From JAENVU01 sp046598395 (GTDB lineage: Bacteria > Actinomycetota > Acidimicrobiia > IMCC26256 > JAENVU01): DNA of 64,000 nucleotides. The position numbers were made by a program, and so were the translations under genes. Below, piece after piece: positions 8,291 through 16,195 of the stretch. A model generated the notes under the pieces. It worked only from the letters and a program-made list of their open reading frames with translations. It searched no databases and was not told where the DNA came from. Location: assembly GCA_046598395.1 (NCBI GenBank), contig JBKJIQ010000047.1:124001-188000 (forward strand), read 5' to 3'. Within the stretch, counting starts at the first letter, position 1. Each line of letters begins with the position of its first letter.

Positions 8291-9766
8291 ATGACCGAAC
8301 CGATTGCGACGACAACCTCCGGCACGGTTCGGGGCATTACCCGCGATGGCATTCACGTCTTCCGATCGATTCCCTATGCCGCGCCGCCCGTCGGATCCCG
8401 CCGGTTCCGCCCACCGGAACCGGTTGCCCCGTGGGATGGCGTACGTGACGCCATCGCATTCGGACCCGTCACACCGCAGAATCCGTCGCCACTGGAGACG
8501 ATGATGGGGGCGCCCGAACCCGTCGTCAGCGAGACCGACTCGCTCAGCCTCACGATCTTCACGCCGGCGCTCGACGATTCCCTGCGTCCGGTGATGTTCT
8601 GGATTCACGGTGGTGCGTTCGTCATCGGCTCCGGATCCTCACCGATCTACGACGGTCGCCGGTTCGCACAGAACGGTGATGTGGTGGTCGTCAGCATCAA
8701 CTATCGGCTCGGTGCGTTCGGATTCCTGCACCTCGAGCAGATCTTCGGCGCCGAGTTCGCGGGATCCGGCAACGCCGCCATCCTCGATCAGGTCCTGGCC
8801 CTCGAGTGGGTACGAGACAACATCGCGGCCTTCGGCGGCGATCCGGATCAGGTCACGATCTTCGGAGAATCCGCGGGCGGCATGAGCGTGGGGACCCTGC
8901 TCGGGATGCCCGCAGCGCAGGGTCTGTTTGCTCGCGCGATTGTGCAATCGGGCGGAAGCTCGTTCTGCGCCACGAGTGACGCTGCCACAGAAGTTGCTCG
9001 CTCCGTGCTGGCTGCGGCAGGGATCAAAACTGTGGCCGATCTCGAGTCGGCCTCGATGGACTCGATCCTCGCCGCTCAGGGCAAGGTGTCGGCTTCGGTT
9101 GCGACGATCGATCTCCCGTTCATGCCCGTCGTCGATGGCACGGCGCTCCCGCAACGGCCGATCGACGCGATCCGGGACGGTCTCGGCGCGGTTCCCACCA
9201 TCATTGGCACCAACCTCGACGAGATGACGCTCTTCACCGTCCTCGATCTCGGACTGGGCGACATCGACGTCGACGTTGTGAGCGCTGCGCTCACCGCGAC
9301 CTTCGGCGATGAGGCGGAGCACGTCCTGGCCACCTACGCAAGCCTCTACCCGGATGCCGATCCCATGGACCTGTTGGTCACCATCGGGACCGACCGGGTG
9401 TTTCGCCATCCTGCGCTGCGTCTGGCCGAAGCCGGCTTGGATACTCGCCCCACGTTCATGTACCTGTTCACGTGGCCGTCTCCGATCATGGCGGGCAAAC
9501 TCAAGAGCTGCCACGCGCTGGAGTTACCGTTCGTGTGGGACGCGCTCGAGCGCCCGGGGCTCTCATTGCTCACCGGCGACGGCCCCGAGCGCGCATCGCT
9601 CGCCACCGCCATGCACACGGCCTGGATCAAGTTCGCGAGGACCGGCGACCCCGGGTGGCCCGCGTACGACGTCGAGCAGCGCGCCACGCAACGCTTCGAC
9701 GCTCCGCTCGAGATTGTCCACGACCCGATGCCCGACCAGCGCATCCTTTGGGCCGACGTCCACTGA
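8291..9766 (+). CDS. Type B carboxylesterase
   Basis: 491 aa alpha/beta hydrolase of the cholinesterase/para-nitrobenzyl-esterase family. The oxyanion loop HGGAF is at 106-110, the nucleophile is Ser194 in FGESAGG, and the catalytic His lies in KLKSCHALELPF near residue 404. No signal peptide is present. An AGGAG Shine-Dalgarno lies about 9 bases before the ATG. It is divergent from the serine-hydrolase operon across an 85-base region and convergent with the SDR pair. It likely hydrolyses carboxylic esters of lipids or aromatic compounds; the substrate is unknown. Confidence 0.88.
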   Translation: MTEPIATTTSGTVRGITRDGIHVFRSIPYAAPPVGSRRFRPPEPVAPWDGVRDAIAFGPVTPQNPSPLETMMGAPEPVVSETDSLSLTIFTPALDDSLRPVMFWIHGGAFVIGSGSSPIYDGRRFAQNGDVVVVSINYRLGAFGFLHLEQIFGAEFAGSGNAAILDQVLALEWVRDNIAAFGGDPDQVTIFGESAGGMSVGTLLGMPAAQGLFARAIVQSGGSSFCATSDAATEVARSVLAAAGIKTVADLESASMDSILAAQGKVSASVATIDLPFMPVVDGTALPQRPIDAIRDGLGAVPTIIGTNLDEMTLFTVLDLGLGDIDVDVVSAALTATFGDEAEHVLATYASLYPDADPMDLLVTIGTDRVFRHPALRLAEAGLDTRPTFMYLFTWPSPIMAGKLKSCHALELPFVWDALERPGLSLLTGDGPERASLATAMHTAWIKFARTGDPGWPAYDVEQRATQRFDAPLEIVHDPMPDQRILWADVH

Positions 9767-9784
9767 GTTCGTCCTCGGAACTCA
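9764..9784. terminator. Candidate bidirectional terminator hairpin
   Basis: TGAGTTC/GAACTCA form a perfect 7-bp stem with a 7-base loop. It starts on the carboxylesterase stop codon and lies between two convergent genes. There is no U tract. Confidence 0.3.
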
Positions 9785-9796
9785 CCGACTCGGGCA

Positions 9797-10576
9797 CTAC
9801 TGAACGGTGGCACCGCCGTCGACCACCAAGGCGTGACCCACCATGTAGCTCGCGGCATCCGAGCAGAGCCACACGATCGCGGCGGCGATCTCACTCGGTG
9901 TCCCCAGGCGGCCCATCGGTACCCCTGCGGTCATCGCTCGCTCCACCCGCTCATCGCCGCCCATGAAGCCTTCGAGCATCGGCGTTCGCACGCTCCCCGG
10001 ACAGACGCAGTTCACTCGCACACCCCGGGGCGCACACTCCAGGGCGGCCGACTTGGTGAGCCCCACCACACCGTGCTTACTGGCCACGTACGCAGGAAGT
10101 CCGGCGAAGCCCACCAGGCCGGCACCCGACGCGACGTTGACGATCGCACCGCGCCCGGCCTTCACCATCACGGGCAGTTCTGCTCGCATCGAAAAGAACA
10201 CGCCGTCGAGATTGACCGCCATCGTGGCGCGCCAGGAGTCGAGCGGATAATCGACCACACTGCCCGGTTGCCCGGTGGTACCCGCGTTGTTGACCGCAAA
10301 ATCCAGCGCACCGAAGGTATCGACACAGGCAGCGACCAGGGCCTCGGTTGCCTCGGGCCGGGTCACGTCGGTCTCGACGAACACCGCGTCCGCGCCCAGT
10401 GCGATTGCCTCGGCCACCACCGACTCTCCCGCGCTCGACGCCGCCGCCAGATCGGCCACGACCACCTGCGCCCCAACTCGCGCGAACTCCAACACCGTGG
10501 CGCGGCCCAAGCCGGACGCAGCACCGGTGACCAACCCGGCTCGGCCACGCATCGACGACGAACCAGGATCGCTCAC
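9797..10576 (-). CDS. Short-chain dehydrogenase/reductase
   Basis: 259 aa classical SDR. The cofactor motif TGAASGLG is at 17-24, NNAG at 96-99 and the catalytic set is Ser150, Tyr163, Lys167 (AYVASK). The acidic Asp after beta-2 (VVVADLA) favours NAD(H) over NADP(H). The GTG start overlaps the stop of the upstream SDR by four bases (GTGA), so the two reductases are translationally coupled. It forms the end of the operon membrane protein - SDR - SDR. It probably acts on hydroxy/keto groups of a lipid or hydroxyacyl-CoA, but the substrate is unknown. Confidence 0.85.
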   Translation of the reverse strand: MSDPGSSSMRGRAGLVTGAASGLGRATVLEFARVGAQVVVADLAAASSAGESVVAEAIALGADAVFVETDVTRPEATEALVAACVDTFGALDFAVNNAGTTGQPGSVVDYPLDSWRATMAVNLDGVFFSMRAELPVMVKAGRGAIVNVASGAGLVGFAGLPAYVASKHGVVGLTKSAALECAPRGVRVNCVCPGSVRTPMLEGFMGGDERVERAMTAGVPMGRLGTPSEIAAAIVWLCSDAASYMVGHALVVDGGATVQ

Positions 10577-11376
10577 CCGAAGTACTCCCCGCCGTTCACG
10601 TCCAAGGTCTGACCGGTGATCATCCGGGCCATGCCCGACGCGAAGAACACAATCGATTGCGCAATGTCCTCTTGCGGCGGAATCTCACCCAGGGGAATTT
10701 CACGGGTGATTTCGTTGATCACGTCCTCACGAGACAACCCGCGCGACGACATCTGCCAATCGACGTACATCTGGACATTCGGCCCCCAAATCCAACCGGG
10801 TACTACGGCGTTCACCCGAATGTGATCGACCGCGAGTTCGGTCGCCAACGACCGGGTCACGGTGATGAGTGCACTCTTGCTCGCGGCGTAGCCGGCTTCG
10901 TTGGGTCGAATCTTGCGAGCGCTCTGGGACGCCACCATCACCACGCTGCCGGCACCGCAGGCGCGTAACGCCGGGAGACACGCTCGCGTCATGTTCACCG
11001 GGCCGAAGAAGTTGACTTCGATGATCTTGCGCCAGACATCGAGGTCGGCATCCGCGACCGATTGGAACGCGTCACCCCGAAAGGCACTATTGACCACGAT
11101 GTCGATCGCGCCGAACTCCTCCGCTGCCCGCGCCGCGATGCGCTCGCAATCCTCGGGCTTGGTCACGCTGCCCGCCACCGCGAGTGCCTGTCCCCCCGAG
11201 CCGGCGATCTCCGCCGCCACATCGTCGAGGCGCTCGGCGTTGCGCGCCACCAGCACCACCGCCGCGCCTTCTCGGGCCAGGGCGAGTGCGGTGGCACGGC
11301 CCAACCCCGGGCCGACGCCGGTCACAACCGCGACCTTCCCATTCACGAGTCCCGGTCGTGTCACCGCCGCCCTCAC
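10573..11376 (-). CDS. Short-chain dehydrogenase/reductase (NSAF variant)
   Basis: 267 aa. The Rossmann motif TGVGPGLG is at 19-26 and the catalytic residues are Ser150, Tyr163 and Lys167. The usual NNAG is replaced by NSAF at 96-99, a variant that occurs in some actinobacterial SDRs and may indicate altered dinucleotide positioning. The C-terminal VDWQMSSRGLSREDVINE insertion before TGQTLDVNGG could form a substrate lid. GTG at 11376 overlaps the stop of the small membrane protein by four bases; a second GTG about 30 bases downstream, just before NGKVAVVTG, is an alternative start. Confidence 0.82.
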   Translation of the reverse strand: MRAAVTRPGLVNGKVAVVTGVGPGLGRATALALAREGAAVVLVARNAERLDDVAAEIAGSGGQALAVAGSVTKPEDCERIAARAAEEFGAIDIVVNSAFRGDAFQSVADADLDVWRKIIEVNFFGPVNMTRACLPALRACGAGSVVMVASQSARKIRPNEAGYAASKSALITVTRSLATELAVDHIRVNAVVPGWIWGPNVQMYVDWQMSSRGLSREDVINEITREIPLGEIPPQEDIAQSIVFFASGMARMITGQTLDVNGGEYFG

Positions 11377-11705
11377 ACGGTCCCCGGCCCTGCGTGAATA
11401 CCGTCTTCATCAGCCGAGCGGGTTCTGCCCGAACGGCGGAGCGCGGCCACCAACTCCGAACTCGAATAGAGCACCGCCGCCCCCACGATCGCCGGTCCGA
11501 GGACCAGCAGAGCGAAGAGCCAGTGAAACGCACCCTCACCACTTTCGGCTCCCACGGTGTAGTTCGTGATCTTGGCCGCGGTCGTCGAGACCGTAGTCTG
11601 GGCTGGAAAGGCAGCCCCGATCACAAAAGCACCGGCTACCCCGATGATCAACAACGCGGCCGCCAAGGCTCGCAGTCGATTCGCCCGTCCCTTACTGTTC
11701 GCCAC
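11373..11705 (-). CDS. Small membrane protein with two transmembrane segments
   Basis: 110 aa from a GTG start preceded by a GA/G-rich Shine-Dalgarno (GAGGGGGAG). Two hydrophobic helices span roughly residues 12-32 and 58-80, separated by an extracytoplasmic-type polar loop, with a short basic tail. No known family was recognised. The stop overlaps the start of the SDR by four bases, so it is translated with the two reductases. The polar loop sequence and Arg-rich ends suggest both termini are cytoplasmic. Function unknown. Confidence 0.6.
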   Translation of the reverse strand: MANSKGRANRLRALAAALLIIGVAGAFVIGAAFPAQTTVSTTAAKITNYTVGAESGEGAFHWLFALLVLGPAIVGAAVLYSSSELVAALRRSGRTRSADEDGIHAGPGTV

Positions 11706-11804
11706 TGCTCCCCCTCGATCGTTCTCGGTTTCGCGTTCGCGTTCGGTCGCCCCGAAGGGCGACAGGGTGTCAGGATCGGCGTCGGCCGGCAACCCGGAGG
11801 TTCC

Positions 11805-12512
11805 ATGATCAAGCGCATCGGCTTCGTACGGCGTCACCCCAGCCTGGACGTCGAGGCATTCCATGCACGGTGGCGGGGTCAACACGCCGAACTGGTTGCC
11901 GCCAGTCCGGCGGCTCAGGGTCAGCTCCTCCGGTACGAACAGCACCGACGCACCGACCGCGATTATGAACGCGTCGAGTGCGGGTACGACGGAGTGGCGG
12001 TGCAGTGGTACGACTCATGGGAGGGCTTTCAATCCATGCGCGAAGACCCGCGCCACGCCGCAGTCATCGATGACTCCCATGATCTCTTCAGCGAAGTGCT
12101 CGAAGTCTTCACCGAACCCGAGATGGAGGTCATCGCCGGCCCGGCCCACCGAGGCGAGTCCATTACCAAGCTCATCTGCGGTGTCCGCCACAAAGCCGGG
12201 ATGGAACTCGACGAGTTTCACCGCTACTGGTGGGAGACCCACGGCCCGCTCAACGCGGACACCCCGGCGGTCCGCAAGTATTTCATTCGTTACGAGCAGA
12301 ACCATCGCCTCGCACAGGACTACTCCCGCCCGGAGTGCGATCTCGACGGCGTCACGATCGAGTGGTTTCGCAGTGCACGGGACTTCTTCGCAATGGCGGT
12401 CGACCCGGAAAGCCGCGATGTGATCCGCAACGACGAGAGTAACTTCCTCGACCCCAATGGTCTGCTCTGGATGCTCACCGGGCCTGAGTACGTGGTGCTC
12501 GACCGACGCTGA
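11805..12512 (+). CDS. Tandem EthD-domain protein
   Basis: 235 aa. Two copies of the dimeric alpha/beta-barrel EthD domain are visible. Residues 1-115 start MIKRIGFVRRHPSLDVEAFHARWRGQHAEL. Residues 120-235 carry ITKLICGVRHKAG, then DEFHRYWWETHGPL. Each has the W-x3-H segment typical of the family. EthD proteins assist or carry out reactions on lipophilic ketones and ethers, for example beside P450s in ETBE degradation or in polyketide tailoring. A CGGAGG Shine-Dalgarno lies four bases before the ATG. The fusion makes a pseudo-dimer in one chain. It stands alone between two minus-strand units; the substrate is unknown. Confidence 0.78.
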   Translation: MIKRIGFVRRHPSLDVEAFHARWRGQHAELVAASPAAQGQLLRYEQHRRTDRDYERVECGYDGVAVQWYDSWEGFQSMREDPRHAAVIDDSHDLFSEVLEVFTEPEMEVIAGPAHRGESITKLICGVRHKAGMELDEFHRYWWETHGPLNADTPAVRKYFIRYEQNHRLAQDYSRPECDLDGVTIEWFRSARDFFAMAVDPESRDVIRNDESNFLDPNGLLWMLTGPEYVVLDRR

Positions 12513-12597
12513 CCGTCCCGAGCTCACCTCCTCGACGTTTGTCGGATTGGGGGCGCTCACCGCCACCCATTCGACAGACGCCAGCCTGCGTCACGCG

Positions 12598-13635
12598 CTA
12601 CAAGCAGAGTTCCGCCATCGTCTGGAGTGTGGGCGCGTCGCCGTAGAGCAGGATCTGGGTGACGCACGACTCGCGCCACATCTCGAGATCGTCACGGATC
12701 TTTTCCTTCGGACCGATCAGTGCGGTTTCCTCGATGAGGGACTGCGGTACCGCCGCCGCGGCTTCGTCCTTCTTTCCCGCAAGATAGAGATCCTGGATCT
12801 CGCGGGTCTCGGCCTCATACCCCATGCGGGCGAAGACGTTGGCGTGGAAGTTCACCTCGCGCGCGCCCATGCCGCCGATATACAACGCCAGGACGGGACG
12901 CATGAAGCCGGCCGCTTCCTCGACGTCGTCGTGGATGATTACCGGCACCGTGGCCGCTACCGTGAAGTCGTCGGCGGTATGGCGAGCCCCGGGCCGAGCG
13001 AATCCTTCGGCCAGCGCCGCCCGGTAGAAGCCGTCGGCTTTGGGTGAGTAGTAGATAGCTAGCCAACCATCCGCGATCTCGCCGGTGAGCGCCACATTCT
13101 TGGGACCTTCGGCCGCGAGGTAGATCGGAAGGTCTTCGCGCCGCGGATGCGTGATCGAACGCACGGCCTTGCCCAGCCCGGTCCCGCCCGGATACGGCAA
13201 CCTGTAGTGCTCGCCGGCGTAGGTCATCGGCTTCTCGCGAGCGAGAATCTGCCGAATGATCTCCACGTACTCGCGGGTGCGCGCCAGCGGCTTGGCGTAG
13301 GGCTGGCCGTACCACCCTTCCACGACCTGGGGCCCGGACGCACCGAGCCCGAGAATGAATCGACCGTTGGTGAGGTGGTCCATCGTGATCGCGGCCATCG
13401 CGGTGGCCGTGGGGGTACGGGCCGACATCTGCACGATCGACGTTCCGAGTTGGATCCGTGAGGTCTGCGACCCCCACCAGGCGAGCGGTGTGAGTGCGTC
13501 AGATCCGTAGGCCTCCGCAGTCCACGCCGACGAGTACCCGAGTCGCTCCGCTTCGAGCAGCGTGTCCGCGATGCCGACCGGAGGCGCCGCGCCCCAATAG
13601 CCGATCATGAATCCGAGTTCGAGGTGCTTGGTCAT
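12598..13635 (-). CDS. F420-dependent LLM-class oxidoreductase
   Basis: 345 aa luciferase-like TIM-barrel. Typical features include the N-terminal LGFMIGYWG strand, TSIVQMSARTP, FILGLGASGPQVVEGWYG and the EIRDDLEMWRESCVTQ C-terminal part. This arrangement is found in the actinobacterial F420-dependent subgroup (Rv-type LLM/methylene-H4MPT-reductase-like). It would reduce or oxidise a carbonyl or conjugated substrate with F420H2/F420. The ATG at 13635 was chosen over upstream codons because it starts the conserved first strand and has a TAATCT box eight bases upstream. It lies 20 bases downstream of the acyl-ACP-thioesterase-like gene on the same strand. Confidence 0.83.
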   Translation of the reverse strand: MTKHLELGFMIGYWGAAPPVGIADTLLEAERLGYSSAWTAEAYGSDALTPLAWWGSQTSRIQLGTSIVQMSARTPTATAMAAITMDHLTNGRFILGLGASGPQVVEGWYGQPYAKPLARTREYVEIIRQILAREKPMTYAGEHYRLPYPGGTGLGKAVRSITHPRREDLPIYLAAEGPKNVALTGEIADGWLAIYYSPKADGFYRAALAEGFARPGARHTADDFTVAATVPVIIHDDVEEAAGFMRPVLALYIGGMGAREVNFHANVFARMGYEAETREIQDLYLAGKKDEAAAAVPQSLIEETALIGPKEKIRDDLEMWRESCVTQILLYGDAPTLQTMAELCL

Positions 13636-13649
13636 GGCGGCTGAGATTA
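13636..13649 (-). promoter_or_regulatory. Leaderless -10 box TAATCT-N8-ATG for the LLM oxidoreductase
   Basis: TAATCT at 13649-13644 on the minus strand, eight bases before the ATG at 13635. No ribosome-binding site is seen in the short gap after the thioesterase gene. Confidence 0.4.
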
Positions 13650-13655
13650 GCGACG

Positions 13656-14414
13656 TCAGCTGCGTCGCGGCGCCAGCTCGACGCGGATCGATGCTCGCAC
13701 TTCCTCGCCGACGAGAAACCACACCGCAAACTCCTCATCGGTCACGACCTCCGCGAGATCGCATTGTTCGCCGGGATCAACCCCCACGCCGAACTCGATT
13801 GTCGCGCGCACGACACTGTGCCCGGCCCCTGCACCAGCGAGGAAGTCCTCCACGGGAACCCAGTAGAGCGCGTTGTTCACGTGGCCGAAGACATCGAAAT
13901 CGGTGCTGCGCACGGCCCACGCAACGCGGGGTGCGTCCGAAAGTGGACTCGGATGGCTCAGCCTTGCGCTCACTTTGTTGGCGCGCACCGCATCGCCGTA
14001 GGCGACGAAGAACTCCTCCGGCAGCGACCGGGGCGCGCCCGTGTCCACACTGACGTAGACCCATACCGCACGCGCCGTCACCAACACACCTTGTTGCAGC
14101 GCAGTGCGGGTGTCGTTCAACTCGTGGCCGACGATGGTGGTCGTGCGCTCGGCCCAGCGGCCACCCACACCGGTGCAACACGTGGTGATTTCGAGATCCT
14201 CGTAGATCGTGGGCAGCCGCGATATTTCGTAGGTCATCCGCCGGAGAATCCAGCCCCGACCATCGGGCAGATGAGCCTCCGCGGCGTCGTCGGCCGCGAT
14301 GTCCTGGAGATACCGAGCGAATGCGTCCAGGCGTAGACGCCCTCCCATCGTCACGTCGCCCAGACGCACCCGCTGACCGGCAACAAACGCCCGACCATCA
14401 CCGAGGTTGCTCAT
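13656..14414 (-). CDS. Acyl-ACP/acyl-CoA thioesterase, double hot-dog (FatA-like)
   Basis: 252 aa with two hot-dog domains. The N-terminal domain contains the long helix segment DAFARYLQDIAADDAAEAH. The second domain starts near residue 165 and carries the catalytic pattern RSTDFDVFGHVNNALYW, with Asp172/Asp174, His178, Asn180 and Asn181, matching the FatA/FatB-like acyl-ACP thioesterase family. It should release free fatty acids from acyl-ACP or acyl-CoA. Its ATG overlaps the stop of the poly-gamma-glutamate-hydrolase-like gene by four bases (ATGA). In actinobacteria related proteins are often listed as mycobacterial acyl-ACP thioesterases of unknown physiological role. Confidence 0.8.
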   Translation of the reverse strand: MSNLGDGRAFVAGQRVRLGDVTMGGRLRLDAFARYLQDIAADDAAEAHLPDGRGWILRRMTYEISRLPTIYEDLEITTCCTGVGGRWAERTTTIVGHELNDTRTALQQGVLVTARAVWVYVSVDTGAPRSLPEEFFVAYGDAVRANKVSARLSHPSPLSDAPRVAWAVRSTDFDVFGHVNNALYWVPVEDFLAGAGAGHSVVRATIEFGVGVDPGEQCDLAEVVTDEEFAVWFLVGEEVRASIRVELAPRRS

Positions 14415-14974
14415 GGAAACACCCGCGCCAGCCCACGGACGAGCGCATCCACGTACCGCGGCTCACCGCGAGGACCGAGCCCGCGCACCCGTGGTGGCAG
14501 TTCGATCTGGATACCGCCACCACGAGGGAGATTCACCGGGTTCCGAGGATGGAGCCCCCGAAGCTCTCGCGGGATCTCGTCCACGTCGTCGATCACTTCG
14601 AAACCGTCGAGTTCCGCGCGCAACCGAGTCGACGCCGACGCGGCGAAGGTTCGATTCGAGCCACCCACCAAGAGCCGGGTCCACGACCCCTCGCGCCCGT
14701 AACCGTGCAGCGACACCACGACGTCAACGTGGTCAAGAAATGCACGAAGGTTTGGAGCCACCTCGGGATCGTAGAGGTGGGATGGCACATGCCATCGCGA
14801 ACCTTCGGGTTGCTCGACCGCGTAGAGCGACGCGCCAATCGCCTCGGCCGCCCGCCGTGCGACCTCGGCGGTGCCGCGCTCCAAGGACCCGCCGTGCAGC
14901 GCCATGAACCCAACGCCACTCCGCAGTTCACTGGTCTCCAACACGCCGGGTTGAGCCAGGAGATCGGCGATCAT
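14411..14974 (-). CDS. Poly-gamma-glutamate hydrolase family protein
   Basis: 187 aa. The N-terminal motif FMALHGGSLERGT, with His27 and Glu32, is the zinc-binding start of the PF05908 poly-gamma-glutamate hydrolase (phage PghP-type) family. Downstream, VSLHGYGREGSW provides a further His as in carboxypeptidase-like folds. Members degrade poly-gamma-glutamate capsules and are common in phages but also occur in actinobacterial chromosomes. ATG 14974 is the first Met before the conserved region; it overlaps the upstream small membrane protein reading region only in non-coding frame. The downstream thioesterase gene overlaps by four bases. Substrate in this organism is unknown. Confidence 0.7.
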   Translation of the reverse strand: MIADLLAQPGVLETSELRSGVGFMALHGGSLERGTAEVARRAAEAIGASLYAVEQPEGSRWHVPSHLYDPEVAPNLRAFLDHVDVVVSLHGYGREGSWTRLLVGGSNRTFAASASTRLRAELDGFEVIDDVDEIPRELRGLHPRNPVNLPRGGGIQIELPPRVRGLGPRGEPRYVDALVRGLARVFP

Positions 14975-14999
14975 CGTTGCGAACGAACGAACAGCGCGT

Positions 15000-15287
15000 T
15001 CACGCCCTGGCGCGGCTGCGACGGGCCTGCGATGCGGCCGCATGCGTCGAGAGGTCGGCAATGAACGCGGCGACCACGAGGACCCACCCAAACCCCGACA
15101 CACCGTTGACCCGCTGATAACAGAGCGTCCACGCCAACGTGGTCCACGGCATGAATATGAACCCGACGAACCCCATCCAGAAGTGCTGGAAGGCGATCCC
15201 CATGCGGTCGGTAAAGAAGAACACCACGGCGATAGCCAGCCGCGGCGACATCATCGCGAAGAGCGCTACCAGACAGCCACAACCCAT
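15000..15287 (-). CDS. Small conserved actinobacterial membrane protein
   Basis: 95 aa with about three hydrophobic stretches (5-25, 32-55, 63-80) and a basic tail (ASQARRSRARA). The start MGCGCLVALFAMMSPRLAI, the central FFTDRM and the FMPWTT motif recall a conserved hypothetical membrane protein of actinobacteria. A competing frame over the same bases has no such conservation and is treated as a shadow. A TACGGT box eight bases before the ATG suggests a leaderless start. Function unknown. Confidence 0.65.
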   Translation of the reverse strand: MGCGCLVALFAMMSPRLAIAVVFFFTDRMGIAFQHFWMGFVGFIFMPWTTLAWTLCYQRVNGVSGFGWVLVVAAFIADLSTHAAASQARRSRARA

Positions 15288-15301
15288 GGGACCGAACCGT
15301 A
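15288..15301 (-). promoter_or_regulatory. Leaderless -10 box TACGGT-N8-ATG for the small membrane protein
   Basis: TACGGT at 15301-15296 on the minus strand, eight bases before the ATG at 15287, inside the 24-base gap after the LLM gene. Confidence 0.38.
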
Positions 15302-15311
15302 GGCCCTCGGG

Positions 15312-16187
15312 CTACCCGAGTGCAGCTTCCAAGCGATCCAGTTCACGCGGATCGTCGGTCGTGGGCACCAGAACGAACTCGTCACAACCTGACTCCTCGA
15401 GCCCGGCAACGACATCCCGGAGCTTCACAGGATCGTTCAAACAACACATCGACGCCATCGCGGCCGAGGCAGCATCGCCGAAGGACGATAAATAGTTCCG
15501 GGCGTACCCTTCGAGACGGTCGGCGGCGCCGTCGCCCAAGGCAAACCAGGTGGACGTGGCGAGCCACGGTCGCGTCTTCCGGCCGGCTTTCGTCCACGCG
15601 ATTCGGACGGCATCAAACGTTCCCCGAACCGAATCGATATCGGGCGCAAGATCGAAACCCGACAGTCCATCCGCCCACCGTGCCGAACGCGCCAACGATT
15701 TGGGCCCCATCGAAGCCGTCAGAATCGGTGGACCACCCGGTTGCACCGGGGTCGGACCAATCGGTGGGATCCCTTCGACCACGACGTCGCCACGCCACAC
15801 CGCGCGCATGGTCTCGACCTGTTCGTCCAGCTTCGCAAACCGGGCAGTGGTTTCCGCACCGACTGCCGCGTAGTCCTGGTCGCGTCCTCCCACGCCGACT
15901 CCGAGGGTCAGACGACCCTCGGACAACACGTCGATGGTGGCAGCTTGCTTCGCCAGGCGTACCGCATCATGAGTGGGAAGCACCACGATGGTGGAAACAA
16001 GACGCACCCGCCGCGTGGCGGCGGCCGCAAACGCGAGTGAGCTGACGAGTTCGTGGCTCGGATAGGCCACTCGTTCACCAACCGCCACGCTTGCGTACGG
16101 ACCGTCGTCGATTCGCCGACACCATTCTCGGATGGCAGGACCGTCCACGCCTACCACAAACGAGGGCAGCGTCATCCCCAACAACAT
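15312..16187 (-). CDS. F420-dependent LLM-class oxidoreductase (short form)
   Basis: 291 aa luciferase-like monooxygenase fold. Recognisable parts are LVSTIVVLPTHDAVRLAKQAATIDVLSEGR and LGVGVGGRDQDYAAVG, which is the classical LLM cofactor-binding stretch, and DGLSGFDLAPD. It is about 50 residues shorter than the other LLM protein at 12598, as is common in this subgroup. It starts nine bases downstream of the acyl-CoA dehydrogenase stop, so it is co-transcribed with it. It probably performs an F420-dependent redox step in the same acyl-CoA or isoprenoid catabolic route; the exact substrate is unknown. Confidence 0.82.
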   Translation of the reverse strand: MLLGMTLPSFVVGVDGPAIREWCRRIDDGPYASVAVGERVAYPSHELVSSLAFAAAATRRVRLVSTIVVLPTHDAVRLAKQAATIDVLSEGRLTLGVGVGGRDQDYAAVGAETTARFAKLDEQVETMRAVWRGDVVVEGIPPIGPTPVQPGGPPILTASMGPKSLARSARWADGLSGFDLAPDIDSVRGTFDAVRIAWTKAGRKTRPWLATSTWFALGDGAADRLEGYARNYLSSFGDAASAAMASMCCLNDPVKLRDVVAGLEESGCDEFVLVPTTDDPRELDRLEAALG

Positions 16188-16195
16188 GGTGGCGG

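Noticed and set aside
14971..15282. Alternative 103-aa frame over the small membrane protein
   Set aside because: It has no hydrophobic segments or known pattern, while the other frame has typical membrane helices and a promoter-like box.
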